From CAVTRI01 sp963737075 (GTDB lineage Bacteria > Actinomycetota > Acidimicrobiia > Acidimicrobiales > Palsa-688): DNA of 64,000 nt. The DNA is taken from NCBI GenBank assembly GCA_963737075.1, contig CAVTRI010000002.1, forward strand, positions 1,054,001 through 1,118,000. The letters are read 5' to 3'. The notes under the pieces are model-generated. The model did not search any database. It saw only the letters and a list, made by a program, of their open reading frames with translations, and was not told the DNA's origin. Below are positions 50,723-59,949 of the stretch, in pieces (position 1 is the stretch's first letter; the number at the start of each line of letters is the position of its first letter). Position numbers and translations under genes: made by a program.

Positions 50723-50830
50723 TGCCCAAGCAGAAAAGGTTGGCCTGCTTGTCGGTATTTCAAAGAGGCAACGCTGAGAGGTGAAACTACGAAGCGACAA
50801 GCAGGCCAACCTTTCCGGAGGGGGCACTAG
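50719..50830. mobile_element. 112-bp palindromic MITE-like element
   Basis: The ends are inverted repeats about 36 bp long. Left: CTAGTGCCC (50719-50727), seven unmatched bases, then AAAGGTTGGCCTGCTTGTCG. Right: the same two blocks in reverse complement, ending GGGCACTAG at 50830. Between them lie about 40 bp with no gene. This is the form of a miniature inverted-repeat element mobilised by an unseen transposase. It abuts the phosphatase gene and supplies its stop codon. Confidence 0.82.
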
Positions 50831-50893
50831 GGCCAGCTCGCACGGTTCTGATGGGCGCCAGGTTGCCCCACGCGCGTCGTAGCATCGCTTCCG

Positions 50894-51628
50894 ATGGGCC
50901 TCGCGGAACAGATTCGCTCCTACTGGGACATCGACGCCGCTACCTACGACCGGGCGTCCGACCACCGGCCTACCGCGCTGACGGTGCAGACGGCGTGGGC
51001 GACGGCGGTCGCGAGGCTCCTGCCGGCGCCTCCGGCGCGCGTCCTCGACTGCGGCGCTGGCACCGGCTTCCTGAGCCTGATCGCCGCCCGCCACGGGCAC
51101 AAGGTGACCGCCCTGGACGTCTCGCCCCGGATGCTCGACCGGTTGCGAGCCCGCGTGGACGAGGAGGGCGTCGGCATCGAGGTGGTCGAAGGGTCGGCGG
51201 CGGAGCCACCGGCGGGGCCGTTCGACGCCGTTATCGAACGCCACCTCTTGTGGACCCTGCCCGACCCCATCGCCGCACTGCGGGCCTGGCGGCGGGCGGC
51301 GCCGATGGGGCGGCTGGTGCTGTTTGAAGGGCTCTGGGGCGGAGCCGACCGGGTCGAAGCGTGGCGCACACGAACCCGCGATTTGGCTCGCAAGCTGCGC
51401 CAGACCCGGCCTCACCACCACGATTCCTATGACCAGGACATGGTCGACGCCCTGCCCTTCGGGCGGGGCACCCATCCCTCGCAGGTGATCGCCGCGGTGG
51501 TCGAAGCCGGCTGGCCCGACCCCTGGATCGAACGCCTCCGAGACGTGGAATGGGCCTCTACCCTCGAACTGCGCCTTCCGGAACGCCTCCTCGGCGTGAC
51601 CCCTCGCTTCGTGGTGACCGCAGGATGA
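50894..51628 (+). CDS. SAM-dependent class I methyltransferase
   Basis: The 244-residue protein has SYWDIDAATYDR, the SAM motif VLDCGAGTGFLSLIAARHGHKV, TALDVSPRMLDRLRARV and a strand with FDAVIERHLLWTLPDP, typical of the ubiquinone/menaquinone-type methyltransferase group. Substrate unknown. It overlaps the XdhC-like gene by four bases, suggesting a functional pair. Confidence 0.88.
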   Translation: MGLAEQIRSYWDIDAATYDRASDHRPTALTVQTAWATAVARLLPAPPARVLDCGAGTGFLSLIAARHGHKVTALDVSPRMLDRLRARVDEEGVGIEVVEGSAAEPPAGPFDAVIERHLLWTLPDPIAALRAWRRAAPMGRLVLFEGLWGGADRVEAWRTRTRDLARKLRQTRPHHHDSYDQDMVDALPFGRGTHPSQVIAAVVEAGWPDPWIERLRDVEWASTLELRLPERLLGVTPRFVVTAG

Positions 51629-52674
51629 CTGACAGCATGGAACAAGTGGCCGCGCAGGCTGAGCGCTGGTCTGAGGACGGGCATCCGGCGGTGCTCGGCA
51701 GGGTCGTGGACCTCCAGGGCTTCTCAACCTGGCCGGGCGGGCAGCTGGTGGTGGCCGACGCCGACGGGCAAGTGGCCGGCGACGTGCTGGGAAGGCACGG
51801 CGAGCCGGCGGTGGTCGCGGCCGCCCGGGAGCTTTTGGTGACGCCGGTCGGCGGGTTCGGACGGGCGGTCATCGATCTGCAGGGCCCGGCCGTGGAGGAG
51901 GCCGGGCTGTCGTGCGGTGGTCGCGCCGAGCTGCTGATGCAGCGGACGGACCGGGTTCCGGTTGAGCTTTGGGGGAAAGTTCGGCGCCGCGAGCCGGTTG
52001 CGCTCATCACTCGAACAGGCCGGGACGCAGCGGGCCCCGAAAGCGTCGTCGTCGGAGCCGATGGGCATTGGTGGGGCGAGTTGGCTGGCAGCCAGGCTGG
52101 GGCGGCCCGGCCTTCGGCCCCGCCTGGCGTCGATCGGGCCGCGGCGCTGCTGGCGTCCGGCCACACGGCGACGGTGCACATCGAGGATCCCGGCGGCGAC
52201 CTGGTGATCTCCGCGTGGGTCCCCGAACCCCGCCTCGTCGTCGTCGGCTCCGGCGACATGGTCGTGGCCTTGCGGTCCCAGGCCGGGCTGCTGGGCTGGG
52301 ACGTCCGTGACACTGCGGCGGTTGACGACGTGAAGGAACTTCTGGCGTGGGCCGGTGGTTCGGCGGCGCTGATCGTGCTCAGCCACGACCCTCACATCGA
52401 CGCCCCCGCTCTGCAGGCAGGCCTGGGAGCGCGCGCCCCCTACGTCGGGGCTATGGGATCGCGCAACACCCAGTCGCGGCGCCTCCAACGGCTGCGTGAG
52501 CTGGGTGTGCCCGACGAAGACCTTGACCGCATTCACCGGCCGATCGGCCTGGATCTGGGCGGCCGAGGGGCGCCAGATGTGGCGCTCGCCATCTGCGCTG
52601 AAATCCTCGCCGCCCATCACGGGCGTGATGCCCGGCCGCTCCGCGACGCCACGGGGTCCATCCGCGGCCGCTAG
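51625..52674 (+). CDS. XdhC/CoxI family protein
   Basis: XdhC proteins bind and insert or sulfurate the molybdenum cofactor of xanthine dehydrogenase-type enzymes. The ATG at 51625 overlaps the methyltransferase stop. The N-terminal XdhC/CoxI domain has HPAVLGRVVDLQG and the C-terminal Rossmann-like domain has LVVVGSGDMVVAL, LIVLSHDPHIDAPAL, YVGAMGSRNTQSRRLQRL and DLGGRGAPDVALAICAEIL. No molybdenum hydroxylase gene is in the window, so its partner must lie elsewhere. Confidence 0.9.
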   Translation: MTDSMEQVAAQAERWSEDGHPAVLGRVVDLQGFSTWPGGQLVVADADGQVAGDVLGRHGEPAVVAAARELLVTPVGGFGRAVIDLQGPAVEEAGLSCGGRAELLMQRTDRVPVELWGKVRRREPVALITRTGRDAAGPESVVVGADGHWWGELAGSQAGAARPSAPPGVDRAAALLASGHTATVHIEDPGGDLVISAWVPEPRLVVVGSGDMVVALRSQAGLLGWDVRDTAAVDDVKELLAWAGGSAALIVLSHDPHIDAPALQAGLGARAPYVGAMGSRNTQSRRLQRLRELGVPDEDLDRIHRPIGLDLGGRGAPDVALAICAEILAAHHGRDARPLRDATGSIRGR

Positions 52675-52683
52675 TGCGCGGGT

Positions 52684-54318
52684 TCAGCTGCGGGCGGCTC
52701 GGTATCGGCGGATCAGGGCGTTGGTGGAGCTGTCGTGGTCGAGGGTGGGCTCGCCTTCGGACGTCAGCTGAGGGACGATGCGCTCGGCCAGTGCCTTGCC
52801 GAGTTCGACTCCCCACTGATCGAAGCTGTTGATGCCCCAGACGACCCCCTGGGTGAACACCTTGTGCTCGTAGGTGGCGACCAGCTCGCCCAGGACCCGT
52901 GGCGTCAGCTGCGGCGCCATGAGCGTGTTCGTGGGATGATTGCCGGCAAACGTGCGATGGGGGACCTGGGCCGGCGGGATGCCCTCGGCGGCCGCCTCGT
53001 CTGACGTCTTGCCGAACGCCAGGGCCTCTGTCTGGGCGAAGAAGTTGGCCATCAGCAAGTCGTGATGGTCGCCGACGCGGTGGTTGGGGGCCAGAAAGCC
53101 GATGAAGTCGGCCGGGATGGTCCGCGTGCCCTGGTGTATGAGCTGGAAGTAGGCGTGCTGGCCATTGGTGCCCGGCGTTCCCCACACGACCGGCCCCGTG
53201 GCGGCCTCGACGGGCTGGCCGTCCAGGGTCACCGACTTGCCGTCGCTTTCCATGTCTAGCTGCTGCAGGTAGGAGGGAAACTTCGAAAGGTAATGGTTGT
53301 ATGGGAGGATCGCCTGGGTTTCAGTGCCGAAGAAGTTGATGTACCACACCCCGATGAGGCCCATTAGTACCGGCAAGTTCTCATGGAATGGCGTGGATCG
53401 AAAATGGGTATCGATGGCGTGAAAACCGTCAAGCATGTCCCTGAACGCGTCCGGTCCGATGGCGATCATAAGGGACAGTCCGATGCCGGAATCGTAGGAG
53501 TACCGTCCCCCCACCCAGTCCCAGAACTCGAACATGTTGGCGGTGTCAATGCCAAACTCGCGGACCTTCTCGGCGTTGGTTGACACGGCGACGAAGTGCC
53601 GGGCGACAGCGCCCGGGTCGCCGAGCGCCTTGACCAGCCACTCACGCGCCGTCATGGCGTTGGTGATCGTCTCCAGGGTGGTGAACGTCTTGGAGCTGAC
53701 GACAAACAGCGTCCGGGCGGGGTCGAGATCGTGGGTCGCCTCCCAGATGTCGCTGCCATCGACGTTCGACACGAACCGGCAGGTAATGGCCCGGTCCGAG
53801 AACGGAAGCAGTGCCTCGTAGGCCATCGCGGGGCCGAGGTCGGAACCTCCGATCCCGATGTTCACCACGCTCGTGATCCGCTGGCCGGTGGCCCCCCGCC
53901 ACTGGCCGCTGCGAATCTGCTCGGCGAAGCCGGCCATCTTGTCGAGCACCGCATGGACCTCTGGGACCACGTCGACCCCGTCGGTCATGATGCGCTCGCC
54001 TCGTGGGGCGCGGAGGGCGACGTGAAGCACGGCCCGGTCTTCGGTGACGTTGATGTGTTCGCCGGCGAACATGGCGTCGATCCGCTCCCGCAGGCCAGCG
54101 CACTCCGCAAGGGCGACCAACAGCCGGATTGTCTCGGAGGTGAGCCGGTTCTTGGAGTAGTCGAGGTGCAAGTCACCGGCGTCGAGCGTCAGCGCCCTGC
54201 CTCGATCCGGATCAGCGGCGAAGAGGTCGCGGAGATCCGCCGTTCGCAACTTCTGATAGTGGGCTTCCAAAGCCTGCCATTCGGTGGTCTGCGCGATGCG
54301 GACCGGGGTGATGACCAT
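52684..54318 (-). CDS. pgi: Glucose-6-phosphate isomerase
   Basis: Pgi interconverts glucose 6-phosphate and fructose 6-phosphate in glycolysis and gluconeogenesis, and supplies the substrate for ino1. The 544-residue length is usual. Signatures: NIGIGGSDLGPAMAYEAL, SSKTFTTLETI, DWVGGRYSYDSGIGL (first signature with catalytic residues), the Glu-containing HNGQHAYFQLIHQG-type segment and GINSFDQWGVELGKALA. It is convergent with xdhC-like and divergent from the HAD gene. Confidence 0.97.
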   Translation of the reverse strand: MVITPVRIAQTTEWQALEAHYQKLRTADLRDLFAADPDRGRALTLDAGDLHLDYSKNRLTSETIRLLVALAECAGLRERIDAMFAGEHINVTEDRAVLHVALRAPRGERIMTDGVDVVPEVHAVLDKMAGFAEQIRSGQWRGATGQRITSVVNIGIGGSDLGPAMAYEALLPFSDRAITCRFVSNVDGSDIWEATHDLDPARTLFVVSSKTFTTLETITNAMTAREWLVKALGDPGAVARHFVAVSTNAEKVREFGIDTANMFEFWDWVGGRYSYDSGIGLSLMIAIGPDAFRDMLDGFHAIDTHFRSTPFHENLPVLMGLIGVWYINFFGTETQAILPYNHYLSKFPSYLQQLDMESDGKSVTLDGQPVEAATGPVVWGTPGTNGQHAYFQLIHQGTRTIPADFIGFLAPNHRVGDHHDLLMANFFAQTEALAFGKTSDEAAAEGIPPAQVPHRTFAGNHPTNTLMAPQLTPRVLGELVATYEHKVFTQGVVWGINSFDQWGVELGKALAERIVPQLTSEGEPTLDHDSSTNALIRRYRAARS

Positions 54319-54351
54319 GCCTGACAGTCTGCCAGCCGGTACCGTGGCGCA

Positions 54352-55050
54352 ATGATTCGGCGCGTCGTGCTGTGGGATATCGACGGGACGCTGGTTCGCG
54401 CCGGTGACCTGGGAGCGTCCGTGTTCGACGACGCCCTGGAGGCCGTGCTCGGACGGCGGCCGTCGGCTCGCCCCCGTATGAGCGGTAAGACCGACCCGCA
54501 GATCGTGCGGGAGTACCTGCAGGACGCAGGGATCGAGGAAACCGAAGGCCTGGTTGCCAGTGTGTTGGACGGGGCCGCACAGGCATTGGCCGCCGCCCAG
54601 GCTGACCTGGCCGCGACCGGTCAGGTGTGCGACGGGGCGCCCGCGCTTTTGGAAGCGCTGGCTCGCGACCCTCGGGTGGTGTCGTCGCTGCTGACCGGCA
54701 ACATCAGGCCCAACGCCTTCGTCAAGCTGGCCACGTTCGGCCTCGACCGCTGGATCGACTTCGAGGTCGGTGCCTACGGCAGCGACGACGCTGACAGGGA
54801 CCGGCTCGGACCGATCGCGTTGCAGCGGATCGCCGAGCGACGCGGCGTGCGCGTCGATCGTGCAGACGTATGGGTGGTTGGCGACACCCCTCGAGATCTG
54901 GCCTGCGCCCGGGCGGCGGGCACCCGCTGCCTGCTGGTCGCCACCGGACGCTACACCGCCGGCGAACTCATCCCCCTCGGCGCCGACGAGGTAGTGGAGG
55001 GCCTGGCCGACACCGACCGGATGGTCAAGATCCTGATCGGCGACCTCTGA
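54352..55050 (+). CDS. HAD-superfamily hydrolase
   Basis: The 232-residue protein has HAD motif I LWDIDGTLVRAGD, motif II LLTGNIRP, the Lys in VKLATFGLDRWID and motif III/IV VVGDTPRDLACARAAG. The helical cap of about 80 residues resembles phosphoglycolate phosphatase and beta-phosphoglucomutase types. Substrate unknown. It is divergent from pgi, 33 bp away, and convergent with the next membrane protein gene. Confidence 0.92.
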   Translation: MIRRVVLWDIDGTLVRAGDLGASVFDDALEAVLGRRPSARPRMSGKTDPQIVREYLQDAGIEETEGLVASVLDGAAQALAAAQADLAATGQVCDGAPALLEALARDPRVVSSLLTGNIRPNAFVKLATFGLDRWIDFEVGAYGSDDADRDRLGPIALQRIAERRGVRVDRADVWVVGDTPRDLACARAAGTRCLLVATGRYTAGELIPLGADEVVEGLADTDRMVKILIGDL

Positions 55051-55057
55051 GCAGCCG

Positions 55058-56113
55058 TCAGCCAGTGGGCGTCGTCGTGGTCGGAGCCGTCGGCGGTGCG
55101 GTCCCAGGTGCGGCCTCCAAGATGGCGATGGAGCGAGACACCACCTGGGTGGGGGACCCGTAGGGGGGCGAGACCGCGAGGGCGAGCGACGCGTTCTGGC
55201 CCTGCACCGGGAAGAGGTTGCCGAGCTGAACAGACTGCGCCCCGCCCGGTGACAGACTGGCGAAATCCCGGACGGAGTAGCCGGTCGCTGCGGGCGCCAC
55301 TGAAGCGGTGATGGTTAGATTGTTCTCCTGCTGATTTCCAACATTGGTTATCACCACCGTGATCTGGATTCCCTGCGGCGCCGTGGGAAGAATTTCGACG
55401 CCGTTCGAGGTGCTGACGGGCGCGGGATTGGTGCTGATCGCTTCGATCTCGAGGCGATGAATAGGGGAGAGGCTGGTCGCACTGCGCAGCGACACCAGGA
55501 AGGTCTCGAGCGTGGTCGGATCGTACTGACTGATGTCGGGCACCCACTGGGAGGCAGGAATCTTCGTCCCCAGATTGGGGGCGTGGGCGATGAACAGCTG
55601 GTAGGCCCGGTCGGAGACTTCCATGTCCTGGACCGCGGCCAGCACCGGGTTCTCGGCGGGGTCCGTCTGTCCATCCTGGGGTATAGAGGAGCGGAGAACA
55701 CCGACCATAGCGGTGGCGTACTCCTGACTGGCCTGGGATCGGACGAGCAGGCTGGCCTCCAGCAGGCCGGCGGCGCCGGCCACCGACGCTGCCGGACGCA
55801 GGGCGGTCGCCTCCTGGTAGCTCTTCTTGGCGTTGGCGTCGACCGTGTTGAGCTGCGTGGTGATGGTCGTGGCCGACATGGTCAGGCCGTGGGCCCGGAC
55901 GTCGTTGATGATCTGGGCTTCAGCGTTGGTGGACTGGATCACCGGCAAGATCTGGTCGACCCACGCCTGGCTGGAGAGCGTGGCGCTGTCGTTGTTGGAA
56001 CGCGCCTTCAGGGATGCGTCGATGAGCAGCACAAACAGGGTGAGGATGATCCCGATGATGAGCCACCGACGCCCTGTCGCGCCGCGACGCGAGGAGCGAC
56101 CGGCGAGCGCCAT
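55058..56113 (-). CDS. Membrane-anchored hypothetical protein with Ig-like outer domain
   Basis: One membrane helix near the N-terminus (WLIIGIILTLFVLLIDASL) anchors a protein of 351 residues outside the cell. A helical region (about 40-200) is followed by a beta-rich domain (IQITVVITNVGNQQENNLTITASVAP), as in DUF11/Ig-like folds, and a Thr/Pro tail. I do not recognise a named family. It is convergent with the HAD gene and upstream of a gene-poor repeat region. Confidence 0.75.
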   Translation of the reverse strand: MALAGRSSRRGATGRRWLIIGIILTLFVLLIDASLKARSNNDSATLSSQAWVDQILPVIQSTNAEAQIINDVRAHGLTMSATTITTQLNTVDANAKKSYQEATALRPAASVAGAAGLLEASLLVRSQASQEYATAMVGVLRSSIPQDGQTDPAENPVLAAVQDMEVSDRAYQLFIAHAPNLGTKIPASQWVPDISQYDPTTLETFLVSLRSATSLSPIHRLEIEAISTNPAPVSTSNGVEILPTAPQGIQITVVITNVGNQQENNLTITASVAPAATGYSVRDFASLSPGGAQSVQLGNLFPVQGQNASLALAVSPPYGSPTQVVSRSIAILEAAPGTAPPTAPTTTTPTG

Positions 56114-56828
56114 AGCAGCGTCACGATAGCCAGCGCGTGCTTAGGTGGCCCGTCGGGTGCCTTGTTTCGACACGTTCCGTAGTTTTGGAGACGCGATGGG
56201 TAGTACGCGTGGTGGGCGCTTTTGGGGCGGGCTTTGGGGGCGCTTTTGGCTCGGCAGGCTTTTGGCTCGCGCTTTTGGCTCGGCAGGGCCGGGTTGGGCC
56301 CGTCGTCGCGGCCGTCAGCGCACGTTGGGGCCACTAGCGCGCATTGTTCGGGACTGTGGCCAGAAGACCGCGCGCTGCCGGGGCCTTTTCCGGGCTGAGG
56401 CTGCGCCACCCTGCGCGCGAGGGCGTCCTGGTGACGTCGTTGCGCGCGGCTTGTCGACGGGCCCCCGCTCGACTGACACCTCGGCGCGCGGCGTGCCGGA
56501 CTGACGCCAGAAGACCGCGCGCCGCGCTCTCGGTCTCTTATGGCGTCTTCGAGCGGGATGGGATGTCCGAGCGCGCCATGCCTGGGGCACTGGCGCGATG
56601 CGGCATCGGACAGTTTGTCTCGGGTGCGTTCAGGCCACATATGTGATGCCTTACCGCGGCTGGCGATCGTCGGGCCGCGTCTGAGCGCGCCGAGGGTCAG
56701 CGCTTGGCGTCTCCGGACCTTGGTGGCGACCCCCGTTCTGACCGTCGGCGGCTTATATGCTGTCACGACGGTGCCCGATGCACCTCTTGGGTTGACGGGG
56801 CTACAACCGTCCGCCTTCCGACATCTCT
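56114..56828. other. About 700 bp without genes, with GC-rich repeats
   Basis: Between 56211 and 56290 the words GGCGCTTTTGGG and CGCTTTTGGCTCGGCAGG recur several times, similar in kind to the 17.7-kb array. CCAGAAGACCGCGCGC occurs at about 56360 and 56507, 147 bp apart. Open frames here have no domains and repetitive composition. It borders the tRNA-Arg and so the attachment side of the integrative element. Confidence 0.65.
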
Positions 56829-56901
56829 GCGCTCGTAGCTCAATGGATAGAGCATCTGACTACGGATCAGAAGGTTGGGGGTTCGAATCCCTCCGAGCGC
56901 G
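56829..56901 (+). tRNA. tRNA-Arg (anticodon ACG)
   Basis: Acceptor GCGCTCG pairs with CGAGCGC at 56894-56900, with G73 as discriminator. The D-arm is TAGCTCAATGGATAGAGCA; the anticodon loop CTACGGA gives ACG; the T-arm is GGGGGTTCGAATCCCTC. CCA is not encoded. An integrase gene begins 110 bp downstream, so the 3' end of this tRNA is the probable attachment site of the integrative element. Confidence 0.96.
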
Positions 56902-57010
56902 CAGGATAAGTGCAGGTCAAGGCGGTGGGATCTGCTGGATGCTTGACACAGCACCTCCCTGGCAGCCAAGACGAACGATGTAGGTCGAATGGGCAGCCAA
57001 GGAGGCGCCG

Positions 57011-58216
57011 GTGGCTCCTGCCACCCGAGCCCGCCGGCGGCGACGGCCGGCCGGCGATGGGAGCGTGTACAGGACGGAGGATGGTCGGTGGCGCCGCGTC
57101 GTCGACCTCGGATGGATCGATGGCAGGCGACGGCGCAAGTACGTGAGCGGTTCGACACAGGGGCAGGTTCTGCAAAGACTGCGCCGCGCTCAACGCGAGG
57201 CTGACAGCGGCGTCGTCGCCGACGATCGGATACCGTGGGCCACTTCCTCAACCGATGGGCGGCTCAGAACCTGCCCGGCCAGGTGTCGGGCACCACGCTC
57301 GACGACTACGTGCATGTCATCGAGCGACACCTCGAGCCCGGTCTGGGCCGCAAGCAGTTGTCTCGGCTTTCGATTCGCCGATGTGGATGCGTTGTGGGCG
57401 GTGAAGCGCAAGGCGGGCTACAAGCCCAACACCGTGCGAATCATGCGAGCCGTGTTGCGCCGGGCGCTGGCCCAGGCGGAGCGGGAGGGCCTCGTGCCGC
57501 GCAACGTTGCCGCTCTGTCTCAACCGGCCCGGCTCGATCAGCCCGAGGGGCGGGCGCTCACAGTGGCCCAGGCGCGGCAGCTGCTCGACACAGCAGAGGG
57601 AGACCGGCTGGAGGCGGCGTTCCTTCTGCTGCTTTCCTACGGGCTGCGGAGGGGTGAGCTGCTCGGGCTGATGTGGGCCGACCTGGATCGCTCTCGACGC
57701 ACGCTCGAGGTGCGACGGGCCGTGCGCCTTCGGAAAACGGCACGAAGGGATGACGGCACCTATATCGGCCGTGTGACGAGCCGCGTCGAGTTCGCAGAGT
57801 TGAAGACTCGCCGCAGCCGGCGCGTGCTGTTTCTGACCGACGGCACCCTGATGGCGCTGGAGAAGCACGCTCGTCGCCAAGAGGAAGAGCGGGAGGCGGC
57901 CGGGGACCTGTGGGCGGAAAACGGATTGATCTTCACCTCCCTGGTGGGGACTCCGATCGACCCGGACAACTTCGCCAAGGCATTCGTCCGGCTCTGTGAA
58001 ACGGCCGGGTTGGGTCATTGGCATCCGCACGAGGCCCGCCACTCGGCCGCGAGCGTCATGCTCGCCCAGGGCGTGCCGCTGGAGGTTGTCTCCGAGGTGG
58101 TCGGTCACTCATCGATCTATATCACTAAGGACGTGTACGGCCACTTGGCCGAAGGCGCCAAGCGGGACGCGGCCGAACGGATGGCGGCCGCGCTCAGCGG
58201 GTCGGAGGGCGGTTGA
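57011..58216 (+). pseudogene. Tyrosine site-specific integrase with two compensating frameshifts
   Basis: The C-terminal catalytic part is intact: LSYGLRRGELLGL (first Arg), HPHEARHSAASVMLAQG (His-x-x-Arg) and VVGHSSIYITKDVYGH with the Tyr nucleophile. The N-terminal arm-binding part (GSVYRTEDGRWRRVVDLG) is followed by a segment read in another frame: the core-binding sequence VGHFLNRWAAQNLPG through RKQLSRL occurs in the minus-one frame between about 57230 and 57368. One base is missing near 57228 and one extra T lies near 57365. The whole frame stays open, but about 45 residues are wrong, so activity is doubtful. Confidence 0.85.
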
Positions 58217-58223
58217 TTGACCC

Positions 58224-58418
58224 TCAGGCGAGCTCTTCGTCGAGGAAGCGTTGGAGTTCGCTCACGGGGATGAGGCGGCGGCGGCCGAGCTTGACTGAGC
58301 GGATCCGGCCCTGGCCGATCAGCTGGTAGATGGCGTCGTGGCCGACGTCGAGATAGCGAGCTGCTTTGCGCGGCGATACGGCTAACGGCTCTCTGGGCAG
58401 GGATACCAACGATTCCAT
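58224..58418 (-). CDS. Excisionase-like MerR-type DNA-binding protein
   Basis: The ATG at 58418 after TGGAGG gives 64 residues with one winged-helix DNA-binding motif: VSPRKAARYLDVGHDAIYQLIGQGRIRSVKLGRRRLIPVSEL, the form of phage and element excisionases (HTH_17). Such proteins bend att DNA and direct the integrase to excision. It is convergent with the integrase, six bases from its stop, and lies next to the primase gene on the same strand. Confidence 0.88.
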   Translation of the reverse strand: MESLVSLPREPLAVSPRKAARYLDVGHDAIYQLIGQGRIRSVKLGRRRLIPVSELQRFLDEELA

Positions 58419-58435
58419 GGTGCCTCCAGGCATGG

Positions 58436-59473
58436 TTACAGGGCGAGAACCGGGGTGGTCCCGCAGTCGGGGGTTGCTGTTGAGGTTGACGGGAAGATGG
58501 GTGCGCGCTGCTGTCCGTCCCACAGCGCAATCCCGCGCGGCCCGCTGATTGCCAGCCACGATGCTGGGTCGGCGTCGTTTGGCAGGTTGATGATGTGGGG
58601 AACGCGGCCTCTGGCCCGGATGGCCATAGCCAGCCGACGGTTGGATTCCTTACCTGCAGCGTCGCCGGCGAAGCTGACGGTGATCGGACCGGGATGGAGT
58701 CCGAGCACGCTGTCAAGTTGGACGGGTGAAAGTACGCGTCCTGATTGGGTGACGGGGCACATTTGGCGGGCGTGGCCGGTGCGGATTGCCGCGACGGCGA
58801 TGGCCATGGCGTCGATGGTCCCTTCGACCACGATCACCTGCCCAATACGGTTCGGTGGGGGCAGCGGCTGGTAGAGGTTGACGGACTTGTCGTAGAGAAG
58901 CGTGCGGGGCGGATTTTTGTATTTCGGCCAGCGCGAGTCGCCGATATTGCGTCCGATCAAGCCGGCCAGTTGTCCTTGACGGTCCCGGATTGGAATGAGA
59001 ACGCGCTGGCGGTAAAAGTCAGCCAGGGTTCCATCGTCACGCTGATAGGCGAGGCCAGCGTCGAGTGCTTCCTGCACCCGGAGGCGCGACGTCCGTCCCA
59101 GATCCGGCATGGGCGCGCGGTCGTGGCTCCCCCAATAGTGGCTTGTGTGGTTGGGAACGCCGGCCCAACAATTGGTCAGCGGGCGCCCGGAGTCGAGGAT
59201 CTCGATGGCGTGGCGCCAGTCGACGCCTTCCGTGTATTGAACCCATTGAACGACGTCACTGGCCCGCCGGGAGCAGCCGAAGCAGTACCACAGGTTGTCG
59301 TCCAGATAGAGGTGTAGGGAGGGTGCGCGATCGGGATGTCCGTGGGTGGGCATGGGGCAGCGCACGGTCAGCCGTCCGCCGGTGGACGGCAGCCATTTGC
59401 CGGTGCGGGCGGCGACACTGGCGATGCGGTGCCGTTGCCGGGCGGCGTCGATCGGAGACAGCCGACCAGTCAT
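58436..59473 (-). CDS. DnaG-like primase/toprim protein of the element
   Basis: The ATG at 59473 overlaps the upstream stop (ATGA) and gives 345 residues. A CHC2-type zinc finger appears as CPMPTHGHPDRAPSLHL then NLWYCFGC. The Toprim catalytic region has QVIVVEGTIDAMAIAVAA and the acidic pair in SFAGDAAGKES. It probably primes replication of the excised element. The frame is continuous, unlike the coupling protein further along the same operon. Confidence 0.87.
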   Translation of the reverse strand: MTGRLSPIDAARQRHRIASVAARTGKWLPSTGGRLTVRCPMPTHGHPDRAPSLHLYLDDNLWYCFGCSRRASDVVQWVQYTEGVDWRHAIEILDSGRPLTNCWAGVPNHTSHYWGSHDRAPMPDLGRTSRLRVQEALDAGLAYQRDDGTLADFYRQRVLIPIRDRQGQLAGLIGRNIGDSRWPKYKNPPRTLLYDKSVNLYQPLPPPNRIGQVIVVEGTIDAMAIAVAAIRTGHARQMCPVTQSGRVLSPVQLDSVLGLHPGPITVSFAGDAAGKESNRRLAMAIRARGRVPHIINLPNDADPASWLAISGPRGIALWDGQQRAPIFPSTSTATPDCGTTPVLAL

Positions 59474-59949
59474 AGCCCGATTTGCATCGATGGGCTCGCC
59501 TGGAGACTTGCGGGCGGTCGCCGGCCGAGCTGCGCCCACCGTTGGTGGGCGAGCCTGGCGGTGTAGGACAGCCGGCCGGTGAGGCGTTCGGGGATGTCGG
59601 GCAACGCCCGGCGCACGGCGAGGTGCTCTCCTGAGCGCAGTGCGGCCCCGAAGGCGGTCATGCGGGCGAGAGTGCGGGAGATGGCGGCGTTGCGGCCCAG
59701 GCTTTCGCCGAGGCCGAGGCTGACCGCAAGGTCGGTGCAATCGATGACGGTGGCCGGCCGGGCGGTGGCGAGGCGGGCGATCCGTTGCCACCACAGGGTG
59801 GTGGACGGGCCGAGGATGCCGAGCCAGCAGGCTTCGACGTAGGCGCTGCCGGGCCGGTGGCCGTGGGCCTCGACGACAGGGTCGGCCCAGGCCATGACGG
59901 TCAGCGTCACCGGGGTCTCGATCGCCGCCTGCCGTGTGCCGGTGGTCAT
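59470..59949 (-). CDS. Hypothetical element protein, 159 residues
   Basis: The ATG at 59949 overlaps the previous stop and its own stop overlaps the primase start, so it is translationally coupled on both sides. The middle part (VEACWLGILGPSTTLWWQRIARLA, DLAVSLGLGESLGRNAAISRTLARMTAFG) looks helical; the second half could hold a winged helix. No named family is recognised. Its place suggests a role with the primase. Confidence 0.72.
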   Translation of the reverse strand: MTTGTRQAAIETPVTLTVMAWADPVVEAHGHRPGSAYVEACWLGILGPSTTLWWQRIARLATARPATVIDCTDLAVSLGLGESLGRNAAISRTLARMTAFGAALRSGEHLAVRRALPDIPERLTGRLSYTARLAHQRWAQLGRRPPASLQASPSMQIGL

